Assembly: GCA_021205185.1 (NCBI GenBank)
Contig: JAJPYB010000009.1
Location: 1 to 64,000 of the forward strand
From: Ruminococcus sp.
GTDB lineage: Bacteria > Bacillota > Clostridia > Oscillospirales > Ruminococcaceae
Length of the DNA: 64,000 nt
Direction: 5' to 3'
Numbering within the stretch: position 1 is the stretch's first letter; every line of letters begins with the position of its first letter. The notes beneath the pieces are model-generated. The model worked only from the letters and a program-made list of their open reading frames with translations. It did not search any database and was not told where the DNA came from. Both the position numbers and the translations under genes were made by a program. Positions 1 to 7,654 of the stretch are shown here, piece by piece.

Positions 1-2
1 GA

Positions 3-1682
3 ATCGAGCGGCTTGAAAGATTTACGGATAAGCTTGCTTCTCTTACATTTTTGGACCCCGCCTGCGGTTCAGGAAACTTTTTAACCGAAACGTATATCTC
101 GCTTCGCCGACTTGAAAATAACGCATTAAAGGAAATCTACGGCGATCAGACGATTCTCTCCGATACGGGCGCATATAACCCGATAAAGGTCAGTATCAAT
201 CAGTTTTACGGAATTGAAATCAACGACTTTGCTGTGACGGTTGCAAAAACTGCGCTTTGGATTGCTGAAAGTCAGATGCTTCACGAAACGGAAGAAATCA
301 CTCAGCTTAATATTGAGTTTTTACCGCTTAAAACAAACGCCACTATTATCGAGGATAACGCATTGCGGGTAGACTGGGAAAGCGTTGTACCGAAGCATAA
401 GCTTAATTATATAATGGGCAACCCACCGTTTGCAGGAGCAAGGTTAATGAACAACAGTCAAAAGGCTGATGTTATGAACATTTTTGACGGAGTAAAAAAC
501 AACGGAAATTTAGACTACGTTGCTTGTTGGTACCAAAAGGCATCTGATTTGATGAAGGGTACATCTATAAGGTCGGCTTTAGTATCTACTAATTCTATAA
601 CACAGGGCGAACAGGTTGCTATTCTTTGGAAGCATTTATTTGAGCATGGCGTTCATATCGACTTTGCGCACAGAACATTCCGTTGGGATAGTGAAGCTAG
701 TATGAAAGCACACGTTCATTGCGTTATTGTTGGGTTTAGTATTGCTGAAAGCTCAAAAGATAGAGCGATATATGATAATGATACTGTAAAGAAAGTCAAA
801 AACATAAATGGCTATCTTGTAGAAGCAGATAGTATTTGTATTGAAAGCCGTAACAAGCCGATTTGCGCTGCGCCTGAAATAGGTATTGGCAACAAACCTA
901 TTGATGATGGGAATTATTTGTTTACAGAAGATGAGATGAATGAGTTTGTTCAGAAAGAACCAAAATCAAAAGATTATTTTAAATTGTGGTATGGTGCTTA
1001 TGAGTTTATAAATCAAAAGCCGAGATACTGTTTATGGCTTGGTGATTGTTCACCTAAAGATTTAAGGTCAATGCCTGAATGTTTAAAACGAGTGGAAAAT
1101 GTTCGAGAGTTTAGGCTTAAAAGCAAAAGTGCAGGGACTAGGAAAATCGCTGAAAAACCCACAAGATTTCACGTTGAGAATATGCCGCAAAGCACATATA
1201 TTGTTATTCCTGAAATTAGTTCCGAGAAGAGAAAATATATTCCAATGGGATTTATGACTCCTGATATAATGTGCAGTAATCGAGTGAAAATCAGTCAATA
1301 TGCAACACGGTATCATTTTGGCGTATTAACATCCAATGTTCATATGGCGTGGACTAGGGCGGTATGTGGTCGGCTAGAAATGCGGTATTGCTATTCAAAT
1401 ACAATTGTCTACAACAACTTCCCTTGGTGTAACCCCACCGACGAGCAAAAGGCAAGAATAGAGCAAACGGCGCAGGCTATACTTGACGTCAGGGCAAAGT
1501 ACCCCGACTGCTCGCTTGCAGACCTCTACGACGACCTCACAATGCCGTCGGAGCTAAGGCGAGCGCACCAGCTAAACGACCTCGCAGTTATGGCAGCTTA
1601 TGGCTTTGATAAGCACATCACCGAAAGCGAATGCGTAGCAGAGCTGATGAAAATGTATCAGGAACTGGTGGGGAAGGAGTAG
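3..1682 (+). CDS. MmeI-type class I SAM-dependent DNA methyltransferase / type IIG restriction-modification protein, 5' truncated by the window edge
   Basis: Frame is open upstream of the ORF-track start (IERLERFTDKLASLTFLDPACGSGNF). SAM motif DPACGSGNF, catalytic NPPF, TRD-like and C-terminal segments (FPWCNPTDEQKARIEQTAQAILDVRAKYPDCSLADLYD) typical of the MmeI family. The N-terminal nuclease region, if any, lies outside the window. Confidence 0.88.
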   Translation: MERLERFTDKLASLTFLDPACGSGNFLTETYISLRRLENNALKEIYGDQTILSDTGAYNPIKVSINQFYGIEINDFAVTVAKTALWIAESQMLHETEEITQLNIEFLPLKTNATIIEDNALRVDWESVVPKHKLNYIMGNPPFAGARLMNNSQKADVMNIFDGVKNNGNLDYVACWYQKASDLMKGTSIRSALVSTNSITQGEQVAILWKHLFEHGVHIDFAHRTFRWDSEASMKAHVHCVIVGFSIAESSKDRAIYDNDTVKKVKNINGYLVEADSICIESRNKPICAAPEIGIGNKPIDDGNYLFTEDEMNEFVQKEPKSKDYFKLWYGAYEFINQKPRYCLWLGDCSPKDLRSMPECLKRVENVREFRLKSKSAGTRKIAEKPTRFHVENMPQSTYIVIPEISSEKRKYIPMGFMTPDIMCSNRVKISQYATRYHFGVLTSNVHMAWTRAVCGRLEMRYCYSNTIVYNNFPWCNPTDEQKARIEQTAQAILDVRAKYPDCSLADLYDDLTMPSELRRAHQLNDLAVMAAYGFDKHITESECVAELMKMYQELVGKE

Positions 1683-1691
1683 GAATAATAT

Positions 1692-1723
1692 TTTCGCCCC
1701 AAGCCGAAAGGCTTGGGGCGAAA
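1692..1723. terminator. Perfect 14-bp hairpin with GAAA tetraloop directly after the methyltransferase stop
   Basis: TTTCGCCCCAAGCC-GAAA-GGCTTGGGGCGAAA; only a short T-run follows. Confidence 0.6.
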
Positions 1724-1738
1724 TTTGTGGGAAACAAA

Positions 1739-1912
1739 ATGTCATATGCCAACTTTGATAAACAGCAATTACTTTTTGTTCAGGTCAATTGCGGTAATGC
1801 AATTGACGCTTATATAAAAATTGCTGGTTTAGAAGGACTTGATAGTGCAATTAAGAGCCGTCCGACTAAGCCGAATCCTAAATATATACGTTTGGTTAAT
1901 GATTTGACTTAG
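1739..1912 (+). CDS. Hypothetical 57-aa protein between the methyltransferase and the IS element
   Basis: ATG...TAG ORF MSYANFDKQQLLFVQVNCGNAIDAYIKIAGLEGLDSAIKSRPTKPNPKYIRLVNDLT; no family recognised; weak RBS context. Confidence 0.35.
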   Translation: MSYANFDKQQLLFVQVNCGNAIDAYIKIAGLEGLDSAIKSRPTKPNPKYIRLVNDLT

Positions 1913-3075
1913 ACTTAAAGAAAGTGTAAAATAATATTAAGGGGATGATATTATGCGACACTTCAAACATTTAACGTACAATGATAGATTGAAAATTGAA
2001 TCCTGGCTTAGAGTAAATGTTAGTGTTAAAGACATAGCAGTTTTTTTAGGTGTTAATGTATCTACAATTTATCGTGAAATTAAGCGTGGTCGGTACAATC
2101 GGCTTAATGGCGATACATACGAATGTGTAAATTCATATAGTCCTGATATAGCTGACTGCAAATACAGGTATAATTTAGCGGCTAAGAGTCCTGATTTGAA
2201 AATTCACGATGATTTTGAGTTCAGTAACTTTGTAGAAAACAAGATTGTAAATGATAAGTATTCTCCTGCTGCTGTTCTTGGAGAGATTGAAGACAAGAAC
2301 TTGAAATTTAAAACGAAGGTCTGTGTTTCTACTCTCTATAATTATATTTCTAAAGGTGTCTTTTCTGTTTTGAGTGATAATCATTTGCCTGTAAAAAGTA
2401 AACGCAAAAAAGCCGCTTTGTCACGAAAAGCGGCTAAGTGTTGTGCTGGAACCAGCATAGAAAAGCGACCTGATGAAATTTTACAGCGTACTTGTTTCGG
2501 TCATTGGGAAATGGATTTAGTTTGCGGCAAAAAGGAACGTGGTAAAGTTCTCCTTGTTTTCTCTGAGCGTTACAGCCGTTTTGAAATCATTAAGCTTATT
2601 GATGATAAAACAACAACGAGCGTTGTTAAAGCGATAAATGGTATTGAACGTAAGCTCGGTAAAATACGTTTCAGACAGTTGTTTAAAAGCATTACAGTTG
2701 ATAACGGCAGCGAATTTCAGGATTTTGAAGGTATTGAACATTCCACTAACGGCATACAGCGTACAAAGGTTTATTATTGTCATCCTTACAGTTCGTGGGA
2801 ACGTGGCACGAACGAAAATCAAAACAGGCTTATCCGCCGACACTATCCAAAAGGCACAAGCTTTAACAATTTAAAGCAGTCTGATGTTGACAAGCTTCAG
2901 AATTGGATAAACAACTATCCTCGTAAATTGTTTAGCTGGAGTAATTCCAACGCTGTTTTTCAAGCCTGTCTTAACAGTATTTAGTGATTTTGCACAATTT
3001 CTGCACTTCTATTTTGTGCAGTTTTACGATTTTTTGCATTTAATGTTGACATTTGCCCTTTTTCTTAAAAAGCTC
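1910..3075 (+). mobile_element. IS30-family insertion sequence (approximate boundaries)
   Basis: Contains an intact IS30-type transposase. Imperfect terminal similarity between cttaaagaaagtgtaaaa (left) and the reverse complement of the right flank tttaagaaaaagggcaaatgtcaac. Exact ends and target duplication not resolved. Confidence 0.6.
1953..2984 (+). CDS. IS30 family transposase
   Basis: N-terminal HTH (LTYNDRLKIESWLRVNVSVKDIAVFLGVNVSTIYREIKRG), DDE motifs (GHWEMDLVCG, VDNGSEF, NENQNRLIRRHYPKGTSF); RBS aagggga upstream. Confidence 0.95.
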   Translation: MRHFKHLTYNDRLKIESWLRVNVSVKDIAVFLGVNVSTIYREIKRGRYNRLNGDTYECVNSYSPDIADCKYRYNLAAKSPDLKIHDDFEFSNFVENKIVNDKYSPAAVLGEIEDKNLKFKTKVCVSTLYNYISKGVFSVLSDNHLPVKSKRKKAALSRKAAKCCAGTSIEKRPDEILQRTCFGHWEMDLVCGKKERGKVLLVFSERYSRFEIIKLIDDKTTTSVVKAINGIERKLGKIRFRQLFKSITVDNGSEFQDFEGIEHSTNGIQRTKVYYCHPYSSWERGTNENQNRLIRRHYPKGTSFNNLKQSDVDKLQNWINNYPRKLFSWSNSNAVFQACLNSI

Positions 3076-3147
3076 TGAAAACGGACAAAATCAAGAATAA
3101 AAGAGCAGGTTTGTCCATATTATTTAGTGGACATGGAGGTAAAATCT

Positions 3148-4353
3148 ATGCGAAGGATTTTTATACTTTTGCTTGCAGCTGTGTCTTTACTGCTTAGCGG
3201 CTGCAGTGAAGAAAGCGAGCTTAGAATACTGAACAGGGGAATAGAGGCTTTGACCACAAGCAGCACGAAAACAAGCGATGATGGCTATACGCCGCTTAAC
3301 TATTCTGAGCAAAAGGCTGTGTGGATTTCATACATAGAGCTTGCAGATTTTTTAGCCGATAAGGACGAAGCTTCGTTTGAAAGCGAGTTTCTGGAAGCAA
3401 TTGAAAACATCAAGTCCTCAGGCTTTAATACGGTTTACGTTCATGTCAGAGCCTTTTCGGACGCTTACTATTTTTCAGACTATTATCCAAAGGCCACAAT
3501 TTTAAGCGGCACAAGCTTCGATCCGCTTGAAATAATGACAAGGATAGCGCACGAAAATGATATATCATTTCACGCATGGATAAATCCGTTTCGGTGTATG
3601 AGCGAGAATGACATAAAGCAGGTGTCTGACAGCTATCTTGTAAAGCAATGGTATAACGAGGGAACAATTGTAAAATCTGCCGACGACAGCACGCTTTACT
3701 GGATGAACCCGTCATATGACGAGGCTTTTGAGCTTATCTGCAACGGAGTAAGCGAGGTTATAAATAACTACGACGTTGACGGAATACACTTTGACGATTA
3801 CTTTTTCCCGACTACAGACGAAGCGTTTGACAAGGAAGAATTTGAAAGCTCGGGAGAAAGCGATTTAAGCGAGTACAGAATGTCAAGAGTAAATAAACTG
3901 ATAAGTGAGGTTTACTCAACAATAAAGAGTCTTGACAAGGATATTCTGTTCGGGCTTTCGCCACAGGGAAATATAGACAACGATTACAGCACTCAATACG
4001 CTGATGTTGAGCTTTGGTGCAGCGAGGAAGGGTATTGCGATTATATAGTCCCGCAGGTTTATTACGGCTATGAAAGCTCCTGTCCATATGAAGAAACAAT
4101 AGAAGAGTGGAACGATATGTGTAAGGGAAGCTCGGCTTCGCTGATAATCGGACTTGGAGAATACAAAATAGTAACTGAGGACGAATTTATATCAACAAAA
4201 GGAATAATTGCCAATATGATAAACGACGCTAAGGAGCTTAGCTGCTATAGCGGAGTGGCAATCTACAACTATAAAAACTTATTTGCTGCTGATGAGGAAA
4301 ACGCTCAAAGGGTGTCGGCAGAAAAGGAGCTTATCGAGCAGTCACTAAAATAA
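3148..4353 (+). CDS. Family 10 glycosyl-hydrolase-like (DUF187/GHL10) lipoprotein
   Basis: Lipobox (LLLSGC) and GHL10-type sequence AVWISYIELADF, NTVYVHVRAFSDAYY, FHAWINPFR, DGIHFDDYFFP. Start moved from 3127 to ATG 3148 behind RBS ggagg. Confidence 0.85.
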   Translation: MRRIFILLLAAVSLLLSGCSEESELRILNRGIEALTTSSTKTSDDGYTPLNYSEQKAVWISYIELADFLADKDEASFESEFLEAIENIKSSGFNTVYVHVRAFSDAYYFSDYYPKATILSGTSFDPLEIMTRIAHENDISFHAWINPFRCMSENDIKQVSDSYLVKQWYNEGTIVKSADDSTLYWMNPSYDEAFELICNGVSEVINNYDVDGIHFDDYFFPTTDEAFDKEEFESSGESDLSEYRMSRVNKLISEVYSTIKSLDKDILFGLSPQGNIDNDYSTQYADVELWCSEEGYCDYIVPQVYYGYESSCPYEETIEEWNDMCKGSSASLIIGLGEYKIVTEDEFISTKGIIANMINDAKELSCYSGVAIYNYKNLFAADEENAQRVSAEKELIEQSLK

Positions 4354-4462
4354 ATTATGAATATTTTGTGAAAAGCATTGTAAAATTTCATTATTGTTGA
4401 TATAATGATAATCGGAGTTTTTCCATAAAAATGGTGAAATCAAATTTTTTAGGAGGCAAAAA

Positions 4463-4891
4463 ATGAGCGAAATTACATTATTGACATCATCAAGTAGTAG
4501 TGATACAACCTCAATGCTTGTTACCTTTATTCCATTGGTATTGATTATTGTGGTATTCTACTTCCTTTTGATAAGACCGCAGAGGAAAAAGGATAAGGAA
4601 GACGCGGCAATGAGAAACAACATTCAGGTTGGCGATGAAATTGTTACAGCCGGCGGAATTATCGGAATTGTTTTCTCTATAAAGGAAGACACATTGGTTG
4701 TTGAAACAGGCGGCGACAGAAGTAAAATCAGAATCAAAAAGTGGGCGGTTTCTCAAAACCTTACAGTTCATGAACAGCAGGAGGCAGCTCGTGCAGCGGC
4801 TAAGGAAGCCAGAATGAACAAGGCTAGCAAGAAGTCTAAGGACAAAAAGATTAAGGTAGAAACTGCTGAAAGCGATATTGAAAAAGACTAA
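4463..4891 (+). CDS. yajC: Preprotein translocase subunit YajC
   Basis: Single TM followed by FYFLLIRPQRKKDKE...IQVGDEIVTAGGIIGIV; RBS aggaggc. Confidence 0.93.
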   Translation: MSEITLLTSSSSSDTTSMLVTFIPLVLIIVVFYFLLIRPQRKKDKEDAAMRNNIQVGDEIVTAGGIIGIVFSIKEDTLVVETGGDRSKIRIKKWAVSQNLTVHEQQEAARAAAKEARMNKASKKSKDKKIKVETAESDIEKD

Positions 4892-4904
4892 ATCAAATAA
4901 CTTA

Positions 4905-4934
4905 AATGACTGCCTTTGTCGGCGGTCATTTTTA
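4905..4934 (+). terminator. Rho-independent terminator after yajC
   Basis: aatgactgcc-tttgtc-ggcggtcatt followed by tttt. Confidence 0.8.
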
Positions 4935-5002
4935 TTTTAAGAATAAACAAACAAATCCCCGAATAGTCATTAGTAATACCTTTTGATTCTGGAGGGATTG
5001 AC

Positions 5003-5401
5003 TTGCTGAAAAGAAGAAAGCATTTTAGCGTAAACCTGCCGATTTTTATATTTGTAAGCGCTCTGATAGCTATTGCCGTAACAGCACTGATTTTTACATT
5101 TGTTTCGTTTGTAATGACAAGCATTGATATTCCGAAGAATATCACACAGGTTATTTCTATTGCAGCTTTAGCGGTCGGAGCATACTTTGGCGGTTATATT
5201 TGCGCTAAGAAATACAGAAATAACGGACTGCTTCGAGGTGCGGCCTGCGGTTTTTTGGTGTTTCTGGTAGTTATGATTGCAGGCTCGTTGTTTGCGGGTA
5301 GTATGCTTAGCATATCCTCTACAACAAAGCTTTTGATTGTAATTGCAACAGGCGCTGTCGGCGGAGCGATTGGAGTTAATTCAAAAAGACGCAGATATTG
5401 A
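5003..5401 (+). CDS. TIGR04086 family membrane protein
   Basis: About four predicted TM segments, position between yajC and the SCIFF peptide as in other Clostridia; TTG start behind ggaggg. Confidence 0.75.
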   Translation: MLKRRKHFSVNLPIFIFVSALIAIAVTALIFTFVSFVMTSIDIPKNITQVISIAALAVGAYFGGYICAKKYRNNGLLRGAACGFLVFLVVMIAGSLFAGSMLSISSTTKLLIVIATGAVGGAIGVNSKRRRY

Positions 5402-5426
5402 CAACTTTGGTTTTCTTTGGTATAAT
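5398..5426 (+). promoter_or_regulatory. Perfect consensus housekeeping-sigma promoter for the SCIFF precursor
   Basis: TTGACA (5398-5403), 17-nt spacer, TATAAT (5421-5426). The -35 overlaps the TGA of the upstream CDS. Confidence 0.85.
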
Positions 5427-5478
5427 ACAAATATGAAGCTAACAGCATAATCTTATTAAAATAACAGGAGGCACAAAA

Positions 5479-5622
5479 ATGAAGCATATTAAGACAATCA
5501 ATAAGGCAAATCTTAAGGCTACTGCTGCAAAGGGCGGCTGCGGAAAATGTCAGGCATCATGCCAGTCAGCCTGCAAGACCTCATGCACTGTTGCAAATCA
5601 AAAATGTGAAAAAGACGCTTAA
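5479..5622 (+). CDS. scfA: SCIFF (six-cysteines-in-forty-five) ranthipeptide precursor
   Basis: Manual translation MKHIKTINKANLKATAAKGGCGKCQASCQSACKTSCTVANQKCEKDA*; six Cys; MKHIKT leader and CQSACKTSCTV core typical of SCIFF; RBS caggagg. Below the ORF-track size cutoff. Confidence 0.95.
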   Translation: MKHIKTINKANLKATAAKGGCGKCQASCQSACKTSCTVANQKCEKDA

Positions 5623-5637
5623 ATCTTATGTCTTTAA

Positions 5638-5670
5638 GTCCCTCGCCCTTGGTGAGGGATTTTTTTATTT
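5638..5670 (+). terminator. Rho-independent terminator after the SCIFF precursor
   Basis: tccctcgcccttggtgaggga followed by ttttttattt. Confidence 0.8.
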
Positions 5671-5706
5671 GCAGCCTCCTGTAATCTCTTTTTGCCTTTA
5701 GTACAA

Positions 5707-5735
5707 GAATAACTGGAGCCTTTTTCGGCAATAAT
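5707..5735 (+). promoter_or_regulatory. Putative forespore (SigF/SigG-type) promoter of sigG
   Basis: GAATA (5707-5711), 15 nt, GGCAATAAT (5727-5735), matching the SigF pattern GYATA-N15-GGNNANANT except one position of the -35. Confidence 0.6.
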
Positions 5736-5774
5736 ATTCCCGATAGAAATTTTAAAAGGTTTTTCAGGGAAGCT

Positions 5775-6545
5775 ATGAAGTACGAGAAGGTAAAAATAAG
5801 CGGAATAAATACGGCTGATCTTTGTGTTTTGACAGATGAGGAAAAAGAGGAGCTTTTAATCCGAGCGGAAAAGGGAGATAAGCAGGCTAAGGACAAGCTG
5901 GTGCTAGGCAATTTAAAGCTGGTATTAAGCGTTATTCAGCACTTTAACGGAAGAGGTCCGTCAGCTGACGATTTATTTGAGGTTGGAACGATAGGACTTA
6001 TAAAGGCGATAAATCGCTTTGACAGATCCAAAGGCTTTAAGCTTTCAAGCTATTGTCACCCGATGATTTTAGGTGAAATCAAACGCTTTTTGCGAGACGA
6101 TTCACCAATAAGAGTCAGCCGTTCGCTTAAAGATCTTGCGTATAAGGCTATGCAAACCAAGGAAGCACTGATTAAAATCAACAAAACAGAGCCTACGATT
6201 GACGAGATAGCGCATGAGCTTGGAGAGGACAGAGCGGACGTTGTAACAGCTCTTGAATCGGTAAGCGACCCCGTTTCGCTTTACGAGCCGGTATTTTCAG
6301 ATTCTGGCGATACTCTTTATGTACTTGATCAGATAGGCGACAACAGCGATGACGAAAGCTGGCTAAATGAGCTTTTAATCAAGGAGACAATAGCTGCTCT
6401 GTCCCAGCGAGAAAAGAAGATTTTGAATTTGAGATATTTTCAAGGCAAAACTCAGGTAGAAGTAGCTAAGGAGATAGGAATTTCACAAGCTCAGGTTTCA
6501 CGCCTTGAAAAGGGAGCGCTCGATAAAATCAAGGAAGGAATCTGA
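5775..6545 (+). CDS. sigG: RNA polymerase sporulation sigma factor SigG
   Basis: KVKISGINTADLCVLTDEEKEELL, NLKLVLSVIQHFNGRG, SPIRVSRSLKDLAYKA, RYFQGKTQVEVAKEIGISQAQVSRLEK closely resemble B. subtilis SigG as I recall it. Confidence 0.92.
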   Translation: MKYEKVKISGINTADLCVLTDEEKEELLIRAEKGDKQAKDKLVLGNLKLVLSVIQHFNGRGPSADDLFEVGTIGLIKAINRFDRSKGFKLSSYCHPMILGEIKRFLRDDSPIRVSRSLKDLAYKAMQTKEALIKINKTEPTIDEIAHELGEDRADVVTALESVSDPVSLYEPVFSDSGDTLYVLDQIGDNSDDESWLNELLIKETIAALSQREKKILNLRYFQGKTQVEVAKEIGISQAQVSRLEKGALDKIKEGI

Positions 6546-6563
6546 AATTTTAAGGCCCACTCC

Positions 6564-6592
6564 TTGACAATTATATAAAACTGTGCTATTAT
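6564..6592 (+). promoter_or_regulatory. Promoter of the T-box leader
   Basis: TTGACA, 17 nt, TATTAT. Confidence 0.75.
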
Positions 6593-6598
6593 ACCTAA

Positions 6599-6848
6599 AA
6601 AGCTGTGACTGGAACAAGTAACCTGTTTAGTCGTACAAAAGAGAGCTTTCGGCTGGTGTGAGAAAGCGGCGCTTACAGGTGAATACATCCACGAGCTGAG
6701 ACTTCAAACGATTTTTTCAAGTAGAGGTCTTCGGTTGCAACCGTTACATTGCCAACGAGGCAAAAGGTAACTCCTTTTGTAAATTGAGGTGGTACAGCGG
6801 AATTTTCGCCCTCTGATAAGCTTAAAGCTTGTTGGAGGGCTTTTTTAA
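6599..6848 (+). ncRNA. T-box leader (riboswitch), predicted tyrosine-specific
   Basis: Stem I motifs (agagag...ggtgtgagaaagc), specifier-loop-like gaaTACa (TAC at 6684-6686), T-box aattgaggTGGTacagcgg, terminator gccctctgataagctt...gagggcttttttt (6808-6847). TGGT fits pairing with an ACCA tRNA 3' end. Confidence 0.9.
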
Positions 6849-6869
6849 TTATCGCAAGGGGTGTGCGCT

Positions 6870-7538
6870 ATGCTAAATATTTCTGGTATTTTCAAAAATA
6901 AAACGCCGAATTTTAAACGCCTTGCGGAGTTTGGTTTTGTGGAGCTAGACGGTAGTTTTACATATTTCAAAAAGCTTGACGGCACCGAATTTGATATAAC
7001 AGTAAGAGTTAGCAAGGACGGCGAAATTCACGTCAGGGTAACCGACAGCGAAACTAGCGATGAATACGTTTTGGTACACCTACCGGATGCAAGCGGCAGC
7101 TTTGTGACGGGCGTAATTTTAGCTTGCGAGGATATCTTACAGAAAATCGCCGATAGCTGCTTTGACACAGACGTTTTTAAATCTCCACAAACCAGACGTG
7201 TTCTTGAATACGCTAAGGGAAAATACAAGATTTTTCCTGAGTTTTTGTGGGAAAAGTTTGACGACAACGCAATATTTCGACGAAAGGATACAAAAAAGTG
7301 GGTAGCCGTCCTGCTTACTGTTTCACGCAGAAAGCTGGGACTTGACAGCGACGAGATAGCAGAGGTTGTCGACCTCAGGGGAGAGCCGCAGGAGATAGAA
7401 AGAATAATTGACAACTCTTTGTACTTTGGCGGCTATCATATGAACAAAAAGCATTGGTATACAATTTGTCTTGATGAAACAGTACCGGATGAAGATCTGT
7501 TTGAGAGAATTGACAAAAGCTTTGAGCTTGCAAAATAG
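6870..7538 (+). CDS. MmcQ/YjbR family (YjbR-like) protein with an N-terminal extension
   Basis: C-terminal half (KYKIFPEFLWEKFDDNAIFRRKDTKKWVAVL...RRKLGLDSDEIAEVVDLRGEPQEIERIIDN..YFGGYHMNKKHWYTICLDETVPDEDLFERIDKSFELAK) is YjbR/MmcQ-like. Start chosen as ATG 6870 behind aaggggtg. Confidence 0.8.
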   Translation: MLNISGIFKNKTPNFKRLAEFGFVELDGSFTYFKKLDGTEFDITVRVSKDGEIHVRVTDSETSDEYVLVHLPDASGSFVTGVILACEDILQKIADSCFDTDVFKSPQTRRVLEYAKGKYKIFPEFLWEKFDDNAIFRRKDTKKWVAVLLTVSRRKLGLDSDEIAEVVDLRGEPQEIERIIDNSLYFGGYHMNKKHWYTICLDETVPDEDLFERIDKSFELAK

Positions 7539-7565
7539 TAAAATATATGAGGGGTTGTGATATCA

Positions 7566-7588
7566 ATGAAATCGCCCGACGATTTCAT
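7566..7588 (+). terminator. Perfect 9-bp hairpin between the YjbR-like gene and tyrS, terminator-like
   Basis: atgaaatcg-cccga-cgatttcat followed by tttg. Confidence 0.45.
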
Positions 7589-7654
7589 TTTGTATGGTAG
7601 TGTTTAAACAGGAGACAAACTATCAATAAACATAAATAAATGGAGGAATTATAA

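Noticed and set aside
1631-1738. Upstream part of the 93-aa ORF track entry
   Set aside because: Overlaps the methyltransferase 3' end and the hairpin; only the part from ATG 1739 is considered possible.
5519-5911. 130-aa minus-strand ORF across scfA and sigG start
   Set aside because: Antisense to scfA, its terminator and sigG; Ser/Phe/Lys-rich composition typical of shadow ORFs.
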